Positions 29,946 through 39,500 of a DNA stretch of 39,500 bases are shown here, in pieces. The stretch comes from Adiantum capillus-veneris (Eukaryota; Streptophyta; Polypodiopsida; Polypodiales; Pteridaceae): positions 96,820,342 to 96,859,841 of the forward strand of contig CM043953.1 of NCBI GenBank assembly GCA_014529385.2. Reading direction: 5' to 3'. Under the pieces are notes generated by a model. The model saw only the letters and a program-made list of their open reading frames with translations, was not told the DNA's origin and did not search any database. Every line of letters starts with the position of its first letter. Within the stretch, counting starts at the first letter, position 1. The position numbers and the translations under genes were made by a program.

Positions 29946-30504
29946 GAAATCTCAAACGTCCTCGTTTGCATCTGTCGTACATGCTCCTAGTCAACACTGA
30001 TGTATTCAACACCTGTCGACACATGTACGACACATACATGCTCATTGTCAACCCTGGCGTATTCAACACCTCGTCGACACATGTATTGCCTACGTGTGAA
30101 CCCTGTCCCAATGACATAGTGGTAGCTTCGCACTCTGCCATTGCTTTGAGTCACTAACTTTCCAATGACAAAATGGTAGCTGCACATTTTGCCACTATCT
30201 TATAGTACACGTTGGATCCCGTAACACTTTCGAGCATACCCAAACCGACAGTTTAAGAATGCAGTTACACATGTACTCTTTAATAGAAGCAATTATTGTA
30301 TCCTTGACAAACTGGCAAGAAATACTCACTTCTATAGCACTAACCAAACTTTTGGACATTCCATAAGAGCAATTGCCAAACTGACAATCTGTACAGCTCT
30401 AACATTCATGAACAGGTATTTCATTTGAGCTCACTTTAAATACCATGTACATCATTTGTTTCAGAAGCCATTGTCACACTGACAATCCATGTAGCTTTGA
30501 AACT
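29946..30504 (-). repeat. Ty3 element 3' untranslated stretch with repeat pairs
   Basis: Between the end of pol and the polypurine tract lies about 560 bp without domain content. It contains degenerate direct repeats. GTGTTGAATAC(G/A)(C/T)CAG, followed by a GTTGAC...GAGCATGTA block, occurs twice within about 29975-30075. A block with GCTACCA(T/C)(T/A)(T/A)TGTCATTGG occurs twice in about 30105-30205. CAGT(T/G)TG(G/A)CAAT-type motifs recur near 30300-30480. Confidence 0.7.
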
Positions 30505-30829
30505 CAAGGGGTCAAGGTAGGTTGCAAATCGAAGGCTTCAAGGTAAAGTGATAACACAGTTGGTGACTCTGCAAGTTCACCTTCTTCCATCCACTTAGCA
30601 TCCATTGGTGGATAGTTTCTGAACTTTACCAAGTTAACGCCTAGCAACCTTGCCTTTCACTTTTCTTTCCTTATGTGCCAAAATCTGTTCCAAGACCAAG
30701 ATCTCGTCAAGTTCCTCGACTTCCGGCTGATCTTCAGCTGGCATATCCTCTGGCACATCACCCACATAGAGTCTGAGAAGACTCACGTGAAATGCATTGT
30801 GAATCTACTAACTGTCAAGCAATTTCAGC
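30505..30829 (-). pseudogene. Ty3 pol C-terminus: integrase end and chromodomain
   Basis: This is the part of pol lying 3' of the solo LTR. On the minus strand the frame reads IHNAFHVSLLRLYVGD (the HVSLL motif that ends plant Ty3 integrases), an acidic spacer, then DEILVLEQILAHKERKVKGK. After a frameshift at a TAA it goes on with LVKFRNYPPMDAKWMEEGEL, the LVKWxxxP...W core of a chromodomain. Two adjacent TAG codons precede IHNAF. The chromodomain directs integration toward particular chromatin marks in chromoviruses. Confidence 0.88.
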
Positions 30830-32269
30830 TGTCACCAGGAGGTGTATTTTTCCTGTTGCCTTCCGTAAATAAGTATTAGATATATTTATATTATTTTTAC
30901 TTGTTTGTCCCAGAACCCTTGAAAAGGTGCAAGTGGACATTGCATGGCCAGTGAAAAACGGCTGCAACCAAATGGGTTTCTCACATTGGGGATCTAGGTC
31001 GGTCAGACAGGGACTGCCCGGGCCAGTTAGCACTGAATTCTGATGAGTATGGAAGCTCGTGTGCGCCAAACTGGAATCTGGACCACTCGTCAAGTCACTG
31101 CAACTTTATAAGTTGAAAGGGGCCAGTAAATTAACCCACATTGTAGATGTTGGTCAAATGGTAATCTTCAATGATGGTCAGGAGACCGATAGGGACGCCA
31201 TGGAAGCATCTCCTAAAATTTAGAGAACTGCTATTTTTGACCGGAAAATGTGTTCGCGTCATTAGCTCTGGAATGACAAGGGGAACATTTTATTGCTCTG
31301 CTGCCAAGTCAACTGACGCACCAGTTGAGATATTTTTAGCAGGGAAAGCCCAAACTCGGAAACTGGGCGACGTGTCAGCCTGTGAGCGATTCTGCCACTT
31401 TGGGAGGCAAAAACGAGCTGCATATCAACAAAGGGGGCGCCATTTTCAGCCTCGGGTGGATTGTAGCAGGTACAAAAGCTATGGAATGCTTACCTTGCCC
31501 TCTATGCACAGTATGGTGACGGGAGTGATGCCCCGCACGCTACATACTGCTCTCTTTCTCCCCTACCTACAGTATGTTAATGCCCCACTAGTGGGCTTCT
31601 CATTTGACCTATGTACAGCTGTGGAGAAATATGCTTTCATGCCGAGGCAAGAGCCTCTTTGCACAGGAACCGGTGTAGCTAGCTGCTGCACCAAAGCAGG
31701 TCTATGAGAGGGTGATAACCTCTCGATTGCGCAGTAAATTCAGCACTGTTTGCTTGCTGTTTTTACTCTGTTTTGAGACTGTTTTGTGCCCGGGATACTT
31801 CCAGAATCAAGGGGCACCAAGCCCAAGGTGCAGGGAACAGTGTAGGGATCGTTGTGTGCCCAAATCAGGTCAAAAACAGGACTGAACCAGAAATTACAGC
31901 GACCTGGAATTTACTGTTTTGTGCTCCCGACTGAGGGATAATGCCAGTGGGATAGAGTCCTGAGCTTGGAAACTGATTCGGATTAATTTCGGTACCGTTA
32001 TGCTGCCGAAATTCTGCCGAATCTGGAGCGTACTAGCTGGATGCAGGTGTTATCTTCCAGGGACTCTCTTTTTGTAATTCCCTCTCTCTAAATTAAAGAA
32101 ATACCGAAAGGGGCGCCAGTCTTTGGGGCCTACAGGGTGTCGGTCTCGTGTGTGCAGTGACATTCTAGTCGTTGGACACAACTGTGTTCTCTTCCCTTCT
32201 CAGTGCTCTGTGTAAAGTTAACAGGTAATTGAAATAGTACCGCCCTCTACGTTGTACAGGCCGGTTGTA
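30830..32269 (+). mobile_element. Solo LTR of family C inside the Ty3 integrase gene, opposite strand
   Basis: It starts TGTCACCAGGAGG and ends CAGGCCGGTTGTA. Duplications TCAGC flank it exactly (30825-30829 and 32270-32274). Removing it with one TCAGC restores the reading frame of pol across AYRL and KLLDS, confirming the borders. The R motif with intact GGCGCC lies at 32112-32117. Compared with the host element's own LTRs it is clearly diverged (many substitutions, different U3), so it came from another subfamily. A 178-codon frame in it (31171-31707) is not conserved in frame in the other LTR-C copies. Confidence 0.92.
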
Positions 32270-32274
32270 TCAGC

Positions 32275-34989
32275 CTATATGCAACATCACTAATTATGTC
32301 GCACACTTGAAAAGGCCCATAGTAACGCATGCTGAGCTTTGGAAACAGTCTTTCCTTGCCCTTCATCTTCTTTAACCTTGCCTTTTCAAAGCGCAAAAGC
32401 ACCCAATCACCAAGTGAATATACCACTTCACGACGGTGACGATCAACTACTTTCTTTTGCTTTGCCTGAGTCTTTTCTAAGGCCACTTTGACCTTCTTGT
32501 ACATTTCATCCATGTCCTGAACATACTTGTCTGCTTCAAATATCTTGTCCTTTGTATGCAGTATGGAAGGAACTTTCTTGCCACCTTCAACTATCTCAAA
32601 GGGTGCCTTGCCAGTTGATGAATGCACTGTATTATTGTATGCATACTCCACCAATGGCAAATACTGCTCCCACTTTCCTTTATGCTCTTACACATAGCAT
32701 TTCAGCAGATCTAGGACAGTAGAATTTGCCTCTTCTGACTGCCCATCTGTTTGAGGATGAAATGACGAAGAGAATTTGAGCATTGTGCCCATATTCTCAA
32801 ACAAGCCTCTCCAAAACAAACTTGTCATGCGTGGATCACGGTCGCTAACAATCGACTGTGGCATGCCATGATACTTGAAAATATTGCTCATAAACAAGCG
32901 TGCCATCTGATCTGGTTTTATCTTCTTCCTGACAGGAATAAAATGAGCCTGTTTGCTGAATCTGCAAATAATGGTCCAAATACCATCGTTTCCTGTCTGC
33001 GTTCTCAGAAGATCAAAGATAAAATCCATAGCAATACTTTCCCATGGTTTATCTGGAACAGGTAGTGGTTGCAATAACCCTGGTGCCTTTTGCCTGTCAA
33101 ACTTGACCTTCTGGCAAATTAGGCATTCTCGCACAAAGGCATCCACATCTCTTCTCAATGTAGGCCAATAGAAGAATGTCTCAACCGCTTTAGCTGTAGC
33201 ATCTATACCACGATGCCCTGCATACGGTGGGACATGACTCTCTTCTATAACTTTGCGTCGCAATGGCTTTGTGACACACAATCTGCCATGCATCATCATG
33301 AACCCGTCTTTAAGAAGATAGTGTTCATGACGTTGTCCATCCATTAGCTGCTCGAAGACCCTTGCAAAATCTTCATCATTTGCATACTGATCTCTCATAT
33401 CATCAAGTTCATGATGATAAGGAATTGACACAGCTGAAATTTGTGGCTTCCTCGATAAGGCATCAGCCACAACGTTCTTCTTGCCTTCCACATGCACAAT
33501 CTGAAACATGGACAAAAATATTTGCCCATCGCATATGCTTCTCAGATAACTTTGTCTGTCTCAAGAAGTATCGCAAGGTCTGATGGTCCGTTTGGACAAC
33601 AAAGTCTGCACCTAGCAGGTAGTGTTTCCAACTTAAGAGCACATGAATCACAGCCAGTAACTCTTTCTCATAGACCTGCATGGTCATCTCTGGCCCTTGC
33701 AAAATTATGCTCTCATAGGCTACTACCCTGCCATCTTGCATTAGCTCTGCACCAATGCTACTACCACAGGCATCACACTGGACCACAAATGACTTCCTAA
33801 GATCTGGCAACACAATGACTGGATCTGAAGTCATCTTTTCCTTTAAGAGATTAAAAGCTAAAATCTCTTTCTGTGTCCATCTAAAGGTGACTGCCTTCTT
33901 TTGAAGAGCATGTAAAGGTGAAGCAATCTCAGCGAAATTTCGGATAAACCTTCTGTAATAGGAGCATAGTCCCAAGAAGCTTCGGACATCATGCACCGTC
34001 TTCAAATCTGGCCATGACTTGATCGCTTCAACTTTTGCAGGATCCATTCTGACACCATCCTTAGAGACAATGTGTCCCAGAAAGTGAATCTCTTCGAGAA
34101 AAAATTCACTTTTCTTTGCATTCATGAGCAACCTATGACTGCGTAACTCTTTGAACACAATGGCCAAGTGATGCCTATGCTCCTCTTCATTCTTTGACTA
34201 GACTATCATGTCATCAAAGAATGTACCAACAAACTGCTAGTGTGGACGGAAAATTCTGTCCATCATCCTATTGAACGTAGCAGGAGCATTTGTGAGACCA
34301 AAGGGCATCACTAAAAATTCGTAAAGGCCAAACGTTGTTCTAAAAGCAGTCTTGTGCACATCCTCTGATCTAATGCGGATCTGATGGTACCCACTCTTTA
34401 GATATATCCTGCTAAACATAGCTGCTCCTTCTAATTTGTCCATAATATCATCAATTCTAGGTATAGGGAACCTATTCTTGATGGTATTCTTGTTCAGTGC
34501 ACGGTAGTCGATGCACATACGCTATGAGCCATCCTTTTTCTGTACCAACAACACTGGAGAACAGAATGGAGATGAACTGGGCTGAATCAGCCCCTTTTCT
34601 AACAGCTCCTGTACTTGGCCCATTATCTCTTTCTGCTAAGCCGCACTAACCCTGTACGGAGGCTTATTTGGTGGGCTACTGCCTGGCACCAAATCTATCG
34701 CATGGTCCTCGGGTCTCTCAGGCGGTAATTGAGACGGTAATGAATCGGAAAAACAGTCACTATACTGTTGTAAAAACATTGACCTTTCTTTATCTAGCAC
34801 GGATAAATTTGATTCATCACAATCTGACACTTCACGTGCAAAAACCAAGTACGCAGAAAGATGCTTTTTCATTACAGAAGTAATAGCAGAAGCTAATACA
34901 GTGGGAATAGACTCCCCTTTAAGCTTTACATCCAGAATGTGAGTCTTTCCCCTGCTCTGTACAGTGATCTTTTTGTTGTAGGCATCCAT
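32275..34989 (-). pseudogene. Ty3 pol: RT, RNase H and integrase, with stops and one frameshift
   Basis: From 34989 downward: spacer and pre-RT segment (FSDSLPSQLPPERPEDHAID, PPYRVS), RT with [46 protein letters not shown] and active-site FFDD in VGTFFDDMIV (about 34205-34215). RNase H follows with VVQCDACGSSIGAEL (about 33770), YEKELLAV and TDHQTLRYFL. Integrase has the HHCC zinc module (HVPPYAGHRG ... CLICQKVK, about 33230-33100), AMDFIFDL, IVSDRDPRMTS and QTDGQSEEAN as DDE residues, then PRYYGPF-like MRYYGPFQV near 32330. Stops: TAG at 34636, within KDGS.RMC, at 34237 and within MIV.SKN, and TAA at 32688. One extra T in a T run near 33520 shifts the frame between RNase H end and HVEGKKNVVADALSRKP. 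In life it would copy and integrate the element. Confidence 0.93.
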
Positions 34990-34995
34990 GATTCC

Positions 34996-37059
34996 CTATA
35001 CACGAAACAACCAAGGAATACCTAACAACACATCACATCCGTCTAGTGGCATGATGTAAAATTCTTCAGCATCTACATAGGATTGGATATGTAGACGCAA
35101 CTTTCCAATGATGGGTGTCAAAGCCTCTGTATGGCCAAGACATGCCAAACCTGCCTCTGCTGTATACCCCATCTCTTCAGGTCTGATTCCCAACTTTGAA
35201 GCCAATTCTGGGGAAATGAAGTTGGCTTTGGCACCTGGATCAAAGAAGATAAGCACTGTTTGATCCCTGACCTTTCCCCATGCTCTGCAAAGCTCACTTG
35301 CATCTGAATTTGGCTTGTCGCCCACCATATCTGGCACTAGACCAGCCATGGGCTTCTTTCCTTTCTTGTCCTCCTTGTCTTCAGAATCAACTGGCCTTTT
35401 CTTTGTAGGACAATTGTAAGCAATGTGGCCAAGCTGCTCACAAATGAAGCATTTGTTCTCTAACCTCAGGACCTTCTTTTGCTCTTCCGACTTGCGAGAA
35501 AAACGTCTTTTCCATTTCTTCGCTGGTCCCTTTTCTGATTCAGCCGTAGCTTTATCTTTCCCTGCGTTGGCTGGCTCCTGAGTCCCTTTCGGAGCCTCCT
35601 TGGGAACATACTTCTTCGCTGAATTTTTCTTGGCTGATCCTTCCTTGACGCCAGTATTGAATTCACAATCTTCTCCCTTGAGCAAACCATTGCCAGTGTT
35701 TGCTACCTCGATGAGCTGCGTCAAAGTAGTGACTTTTGTCTTCGTACAGTACTTTCTCAATCCTTTGGGTAGGCCACAGCAGTATTTTTCAATCTGTTCT
35801 GTCAATGGCACAAACCTATAGGAAGTTACTGGAAGTACAGCTTTCCAAAACTTCCGATTGTAATCATCCAGATTCTTGCAAGTAGCAGCATTAAGCTGGT
35901 GCCATTCTGTCATGACATCTGCTTCAAAGTCATCAGATAACCATGCTGCTGCAAAAATCTGCTTGAAGTAAATCCATGTGGACGGAGCTTGCCCTTGAAG
36001 CAATAAAGTTGTCCACCATTGTCCTGCATTCCCTGTCAAGAAAGTGGCTGCCTTACGGACCTTTGAAGCCTCTGTAAAGTTTCCCCCTACATAGGCCTTG
36101 TCAAACTGCTGGAGGAATGAGAGAGCCTTCTTCCTGTCATCAAACCCTGTAAAGGTCGTGAATGTCACACCTTTGCCACCTTCTTTGTACGGAGTTTGCC
36201 TCTCCAGCAGCGTTAAATTGTCATATGGAAGTGACTGGAACATGGGAACATTGTTAGGGTTCATTTGTGTTCCCTGACCGCAATTAAGTTGACCTGGAAA
36301 TGCCATATTTGGCTGCTGATTTGTAATTCCAGCCATACCAAAATTTGCCTGTGGCATCCCAAATTGGCCCTGAGTGCTTTGAAACCCTGGTAGCATGCCC
36401 GTGACACCATACATGGGGTTAGGCATCATCGTTTGAGAACCCCCAAACATTGTTCCTGGCGTGTAAAACTGATTTCTAGGTGCATGACCGGCCATGCTCT
36501 GAAACACCGATCCACCTCCAAAATAGCCAGGGTGTACTGAAGGTGGTAGAAAGACCTGTTGCATAGCCTGTAGGTTGCTTCCCTGCCCATTAGAACCAGC
36601 TATAGGCTGCTGAAAGGTGGCGGGCTGAACTGGTACAACTTGAAAGACTGGCATCTCAGCCACCTGTTCTTGCATCTTAGGCACAGGTTGTGGAGACTAC
36701 ATATTCTCCGTCAAATGTACAGGTGTTTCCATTGACTGTGCGGTATGAATCACCTGTGCTCGAGCCTTAACAGGCTTTTGAATATGATCCAGTGACCCAA
36801 CTTGCTGAGACGGAACAGGAGATTGCAGAAAGGCTAAAAACCTCGGATTCTGCATTACTTGTGTAAACATAGCCACAGCAGTAGCCAACTGGGTCCTGAA
36901 TATATCATCATCCGTCTGTGGTGGTCTTGAAGACTCACCCACTTCATGTGTCTGTTGGCCCTGTGAAGAGGAAACCTCTTCAGTCACATCATCTGGTCTG
37001 TCAGCCATAATTGCAATTCCTTGTGTCTGGTCTATGATCCCCTGTGTCTTCAAACCCAA
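34996..37059 (-). pseudogene. Ty3 gag and protease, one reading frame with an early TAG
   Basis: The frame opens at 37059 (a second ATG follows 17 codons later, MADRPDDVTEE) and is interrupted only by the TAG at 36697-36699 before closing at 34996. A Gln/Met/Gly/Pro-rich N-terminal region (36680-36230) precedes the gag core (SFLQQFDKAYVGG, TFLTGNAGQWW, WLSDDFEADVMTEWHQLN, about 36130-35880). Next comes a Lys-rich stretch and the CCHC knuckle CFICEQLGHIAYNC (about 35450-35410). The protease loop reads VLIFFDPGAKANFISPEL, with DPG where the family has DSG/DTG, and ends GCDVLLGIPWL. The Pro in the catalytic triad suggests a dead protease. Gag makes the particle; the protease matures it. Confidence 0.9.
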
Positions 37060-37096
37060 CCTGACCCAAGCTCACTTCTATGGGAAAAAGTGACTT

Positions 37097-37115
37097 AATC
37101 CCGGCGATGGAACCA
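37097..37115 (-). other. Candidate primer-binding site of the Ty3 element
   Basis: Directly at the LTR end the minus strand reads TGGTTCCATCGCCGGGAT. It begins TGG, complementary to a tRNA CCA end, and the GCCGGG part resembles a tRNA-Asp type site, but the match is partial. It is clearly not the initiator-Met type used by families A and B. Confidence 0.5.
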
Positions 37116-38592
37116 TGAAACCGGCCTGTTCAATCCAAAAAGGGCGGTAGACTTTACTTCAAACCTTGATTTAGCTTTCACCCATTATTAGTCGTCTATT
37201 CTACCTGTACTTTCAAGACACAACAAAGGGGAGAGGGATACAGGCTGCTAGATTGCACCTGTATGAGTAGACCGACACCAGATTGGCCCCTAACTTAGGC
37301 GCCCCTTTCGGTATTTCTTTATTGCTTAAAAGAGGGAATAAACGTTGTGGTTCCCTACAAGCTGCCCCGCACAAGCTCGGCTGAATTTCAACTCTTCCAG
37401 CCCGATTTCGGCAACATAACTGTACTAGGACCCTTCACAGTCAATATTCCCACACATTGACTGACTTTCCCGACGCATACGAGCACTTTGCAAAACCTGG
37501 CGAGAATCTGCAGCACGCTGAATTCTCTGTTTTCAGCCCCGAAAATGCGCCAAATCACCTGTACAGCGGTCCCCTCGAGTCCCCCAACCTCCTGGGGTAT
37601 TAGGGACCGTTTAGGGCCAAAAACCTAAACCTGCAAAAATACACAGCAGGCTGTAATTTACTGTTTCGGGCTCCGTTTCGCGTGCCGGTCGCATCCGTAG
37701 CAAGTCCTCGAGCTCCCGCACCTGTAGGGCTACTTGCCCTTTGAATCAGACGAGATTTCTGGCGTGAAACCTCTCCGAATTCACCTGTACCTGCGGGGGG
37801 ATTAGCCGCTAGCTAATCCAGTACCTGTGCAAGAGGCTCTAGCCTCGGCAATCGCGCATGAACCCACACAACTATACATTGGTCAAATGAAAAGTCCACT
37901 AGAGGGGCATAACATACTGCCATAGGGGAGAGAGAGGGCAGTGCGTAGCGTGCAGGGTATCACTCCTGGCACCGCATTGAGCATAAGAGGGAAAGCAAGC
38001 ACTCCATAGCTCTTAACCTGTGACAAAATCTGAAAATGAGCCTCTCCCAGCTTAAAATTCAGCGCCACCTTCTCTTGCATGAGGAAAGTGCACCAAAATG
38101 TGCCACTTGGCGCATTTACAAGCATTTTCCCGTTTCGGGGTTGCCGCCTAAAAATCTCCCAACCGGTTGCCCAGTTGACTTCACGGCAGAGTAAGAAAAT
38201 GTTGCCCTTGTCATTCCGGAGGTAATGACACAAACACATTTTCAGGTCCCAAAATAGCATTTCCCTAAATTTTAGGAGATGCTGCCATTGTATCTTTCTA
38301 GGTCATCCGACCCTCTTTCTACACCGTAGCCACACCCAGAATTGAAATGTAGCCTCTGTAGCAAAGGATTCCATTTTGGCTAGTCAATGACCCCACTTTG
38401 GCTAACCATAGTCTTTGTCCAACCTTAGTGCTCTCTTACCCTCAAGCCTGGACTCCCTCTGGGCAGTTCCACACTGGCTATGCAATGCAGGGCAGTTAGA
38501 TTTCCCGAGGGGTGTTTCCAAAAAGTGAAAGTAAATAGATAATAAGAAAGAAATCAACAAAAAGGATAGATAGTAGTCACACGCTGGTGACA
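37116..38592 (-). repeat. 5' LTR of the Ty3 element, complete
   Basis: The minus strand begins TGTCACCAGCGTGTGAC at 38592 and ends GAACAGGCCGGTTTCA at 37116, 1,477 bp. The AATAAAGAAATACCGAAAGG motif with intact GGCGCC lies at 37298-37322. It is the most complete LTR-C in the window and defines the family ends. Confidence 0.92.
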
Positions 38593-38715
38593 GCCTCCCT
38601 TTTATAATGGTAACCAGCCACATTGGCTGGTTTCACACTACGTTCGCCCGGACACTGGACGCCCATCCCGACGGCGCCTAGACTAGATCCCCTCTCCTGT
38701 GAGCAGGACATAACA
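38593..38715 (-). repeat. LTR-F start, interrupted by the Ty3 element
   Basis: The minus strand starts TGTTATGTCCTGCTCACAGG at 38715 just after a polypurine tract (TTAATGGGGGAGTA, 38716-38729 reverse) and ends at the Ty3 insertion point. ATTATAAAAGGG (about 38598-38609 reverse) is a probable TATA box only a few bases from the insertion. The rest of this LTR should lie left of the Ty3 element but is not there, consistent with the loss of that element's left end. Confidence 0.75.
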
Positions 38716-38725
38716 TACTCCCCCA

Positions 38726-38935
38726 TTAAGAACCATTGATGTCCTCATCAATGAAGTGGGGATACTGAGCTTTCAAAGCTCTAACTGATTCCCAAGTGGC
38801 GAACCTTTCAGATTGACACTTCCATTTAATTAAGTACTCTTCATAAGCCTTTTGGCACGAATGACGGGTACAATGATCTAAAATTGCCTCCAGATTTGTC
38901 GCTCGAGCTAGCTGATTACAAAGAGAACCTAGATT
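38726..38935 (-). pseudogene. Chromodomain end of another Ty3 pol (family F)
   Basis: The minus strand encodes ARATNLEAILDHCTRHSCQK, then YEEYLIKWKCQSERFATWES and VRALKAQYPHFIDEDINGS before a TAA at 38726. The YLIKWK...ATWE pattern is a clear chromodomain, here at the very end of pol before a polypurine tract and LTR. Upstream, near 38935, it meets a plus-strand Ty3 fragment. A possible 5' flank codon string (GSLCNQ) overlaps the junction. Confidence 0.85.
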
Positions 38936-38945
38936 TCCACATATA

Positions 38946-39470
38946 CGCCTAAATAGAGTAAATGTTATTTCAGAAATTCCATGGTTTTATGATAAACAAG
39001 ACTCATTGTATTTAGACTATGTACATCACTCTCTTGTTTTTGTTAAGCAGGACATGCCTCATGTATCTGTTTCGCTTTGTAATCAAATTTCTGTAAATAA
39101 TGGTTTTGCAATACCAATTGTTACTACTTTGGAAATGTATAAAGAAACAAAGTCTTCTGATGTTGGCTTTTATCAATGTGTACCATCTACTTGGTTTGAT
39201 TCATTAGTGCTTGATACTTCTGTCACTAAATTTCGTAAAAATGTTTCATGTTCTTCTATTGAACTTGAGGATTCCGACAAATCCAACCTTATCCGAGAAA
39301 TCATGACTGATTTCAAGGATGTCTTTCTTGATGATCTACCTCCTCGCTTGCCACCTTCGAGAGGTGTAGATCATGGCATTGAGCTGGTGGCTTGTAGTCA
39401 GCCCTTCTCAAAGCAGCCCTATCCGTTTAGTAAAACCGAGGAGGACAAGATTCAACGGCAGCTGACATAG
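38946..39470 (+). pseudogene. Ty3 protease end and pre-RT segment, running to the right edge
   Basis: The plus strand frame, open from 38916, is Ty3-like from about 38946 (VNVISEIPWFYDKQDSLYLD, the end of a retropepsin in the xxGxPWF pattern). A spacer follows, then IREIMTDFKDVFLDDLPPRLP, GVDHGIELV and SKQPYPFSKTEEDKIQRQLT. This is the segment immediately before RT in plant Ty3 elements. A TAG at 39468-39470 interrupts it; the next codons (GQVNPRG) look like the continuing GQIxPS motif, so RT probably lies beyond the window. It is oriented opposite to the chromodomain beside it. Confidence 0.82.
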
Positions 39471-39500
39471 GTTGTGTTCGGCCAAGTAAATCCCCGTGGG

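Larger units (their letters stand above)
28661..38592 (-). mobile_element. Ty3/gypsy chromovirus with LTR-C, minus strand
   Basis: Read on the minus strand: 5' LTR 38592-37116, primer site adjacent, gag with CCHC knuckle, protease, RT, RNase H, integrase with HHCC and DDE motifs, chromodomain, a roughly 560-bp untranslated stretch, polypurine tract (29934-29945), and 3' LTR 29933-28661. The 3' LTR lacks about its last 205 bp, so the left target duplication is lost; the right flank is GCCTC (38593-38597). A solo LTR of the same family is inserted head-on in the integrase C-terminus. Several stop codons and two frameshifts make it inactive, but every domain is recognisable. Confidence 0.93.

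Noticed and set aside
31171-31707. 178-codon open frame, partly similar in peptide to frames at 29225-29581 and 37883-38260 (minus)
   Set aside because: All three are inside LTR-C copies. The C-terminal parts align in the same frame, but an indel puts the upstream parts in different frames and the same-frame reading of the solo LTR has a stop, so I see ordinary LTR DNA similarity rather than a conserved LTR gene.
30830-37322. Idea that the Ty3 element and the facing LTR-C form one fold-back (palindromic) element
   Set aside because: The facing LTR has exact TCAGC duplications inside the integrase codons and is diverged from the element's own LTRs, so it is an independent insertion.

Overview
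This is eukaryotic, almost certainly land-plant, intergenic DNA made of layered retrotransposons. The evidence is LTRs with TG...CA ends and 5-bp target duplications, primer-binding sites matching the plant initiator-Met tRNA end (TGGTATCAGAGC and variants), Ty3/gypsy pol with a chromodomain, a Ty1/copia tail, and a LINE with endonuclease and reverse transcriptase. I see no host gene, rRNA, tRNA gene or CRISPR array, and cannot name the species. Large repeat-rich genomes such as ferns, lycophytes or gymnosperms would fit, but that is inference.

I name LTR families by letter. A: about 1.1-1.3 kb, starts TGTCACGTGACA, ends CCTAACA. B: about 0.68 kb, starts TGTCACAAACT. C: about 1.44-1.56 kb, starts TGTCACCAG, ends GGCCGGTTTCA, and belongs to the Ty3 element on the right. 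D: about 1.2 kb, starts TGTGACG. E: a copia LTR. F: a chromovirus LTR seen only as its first 123 bp.

1-8445: a mosaic of LTR-B copies in both orientations, a copia remnant (660-1361), a solo LTR-A (1913-3167) and a solo LTR-C (3502-5062), each solo LTR with an exact 5-bp target duplication.

6951-25116: a four-level nest. A minus-strand LTR-B element (layer 1) has a minus-strand LINE inserted in its 5' LTR (layer 2, 8446-24683, 12-bp duplication). The LINE was hit by a solo LTR-A (11513-12805) and by a plus-strand family-A element (layer 3, 13086-23388). That element was hit by a second family-A element in the opposite orientation (layer 4, 15825-21844).

25117-28660: family-D fragments, another LTR-B, an unassigned stretch, and a family-D 3' LTR with a protease and C-terminal remnant.

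28661-38592: a minus-strand Ty3/gypsy chromovirus with gag, protease, RT, RNase H, integrase and chromodomain. Decay is mostly in-frame TAG codons. An opposite-strand solo LTR-C sits inside its integrase C-terminus, and its 3' LTR is truncated at 28661. It was inserted into an LTR-F, next to another chromodomain (minus) and a head-to-head Ty3 pol fragment that leaves the window at the right edge.

Functionally, nothing here looks autonomous. The Ty3 element is the nearest to complete. Family A encodes gag, protease, a His/Asp-rich linker, an unrecognised conserved block and a chromodomain-like tail, but no RT or integrase. It would need enzymes supplied in trans, and is the least ordinary thing in the window.
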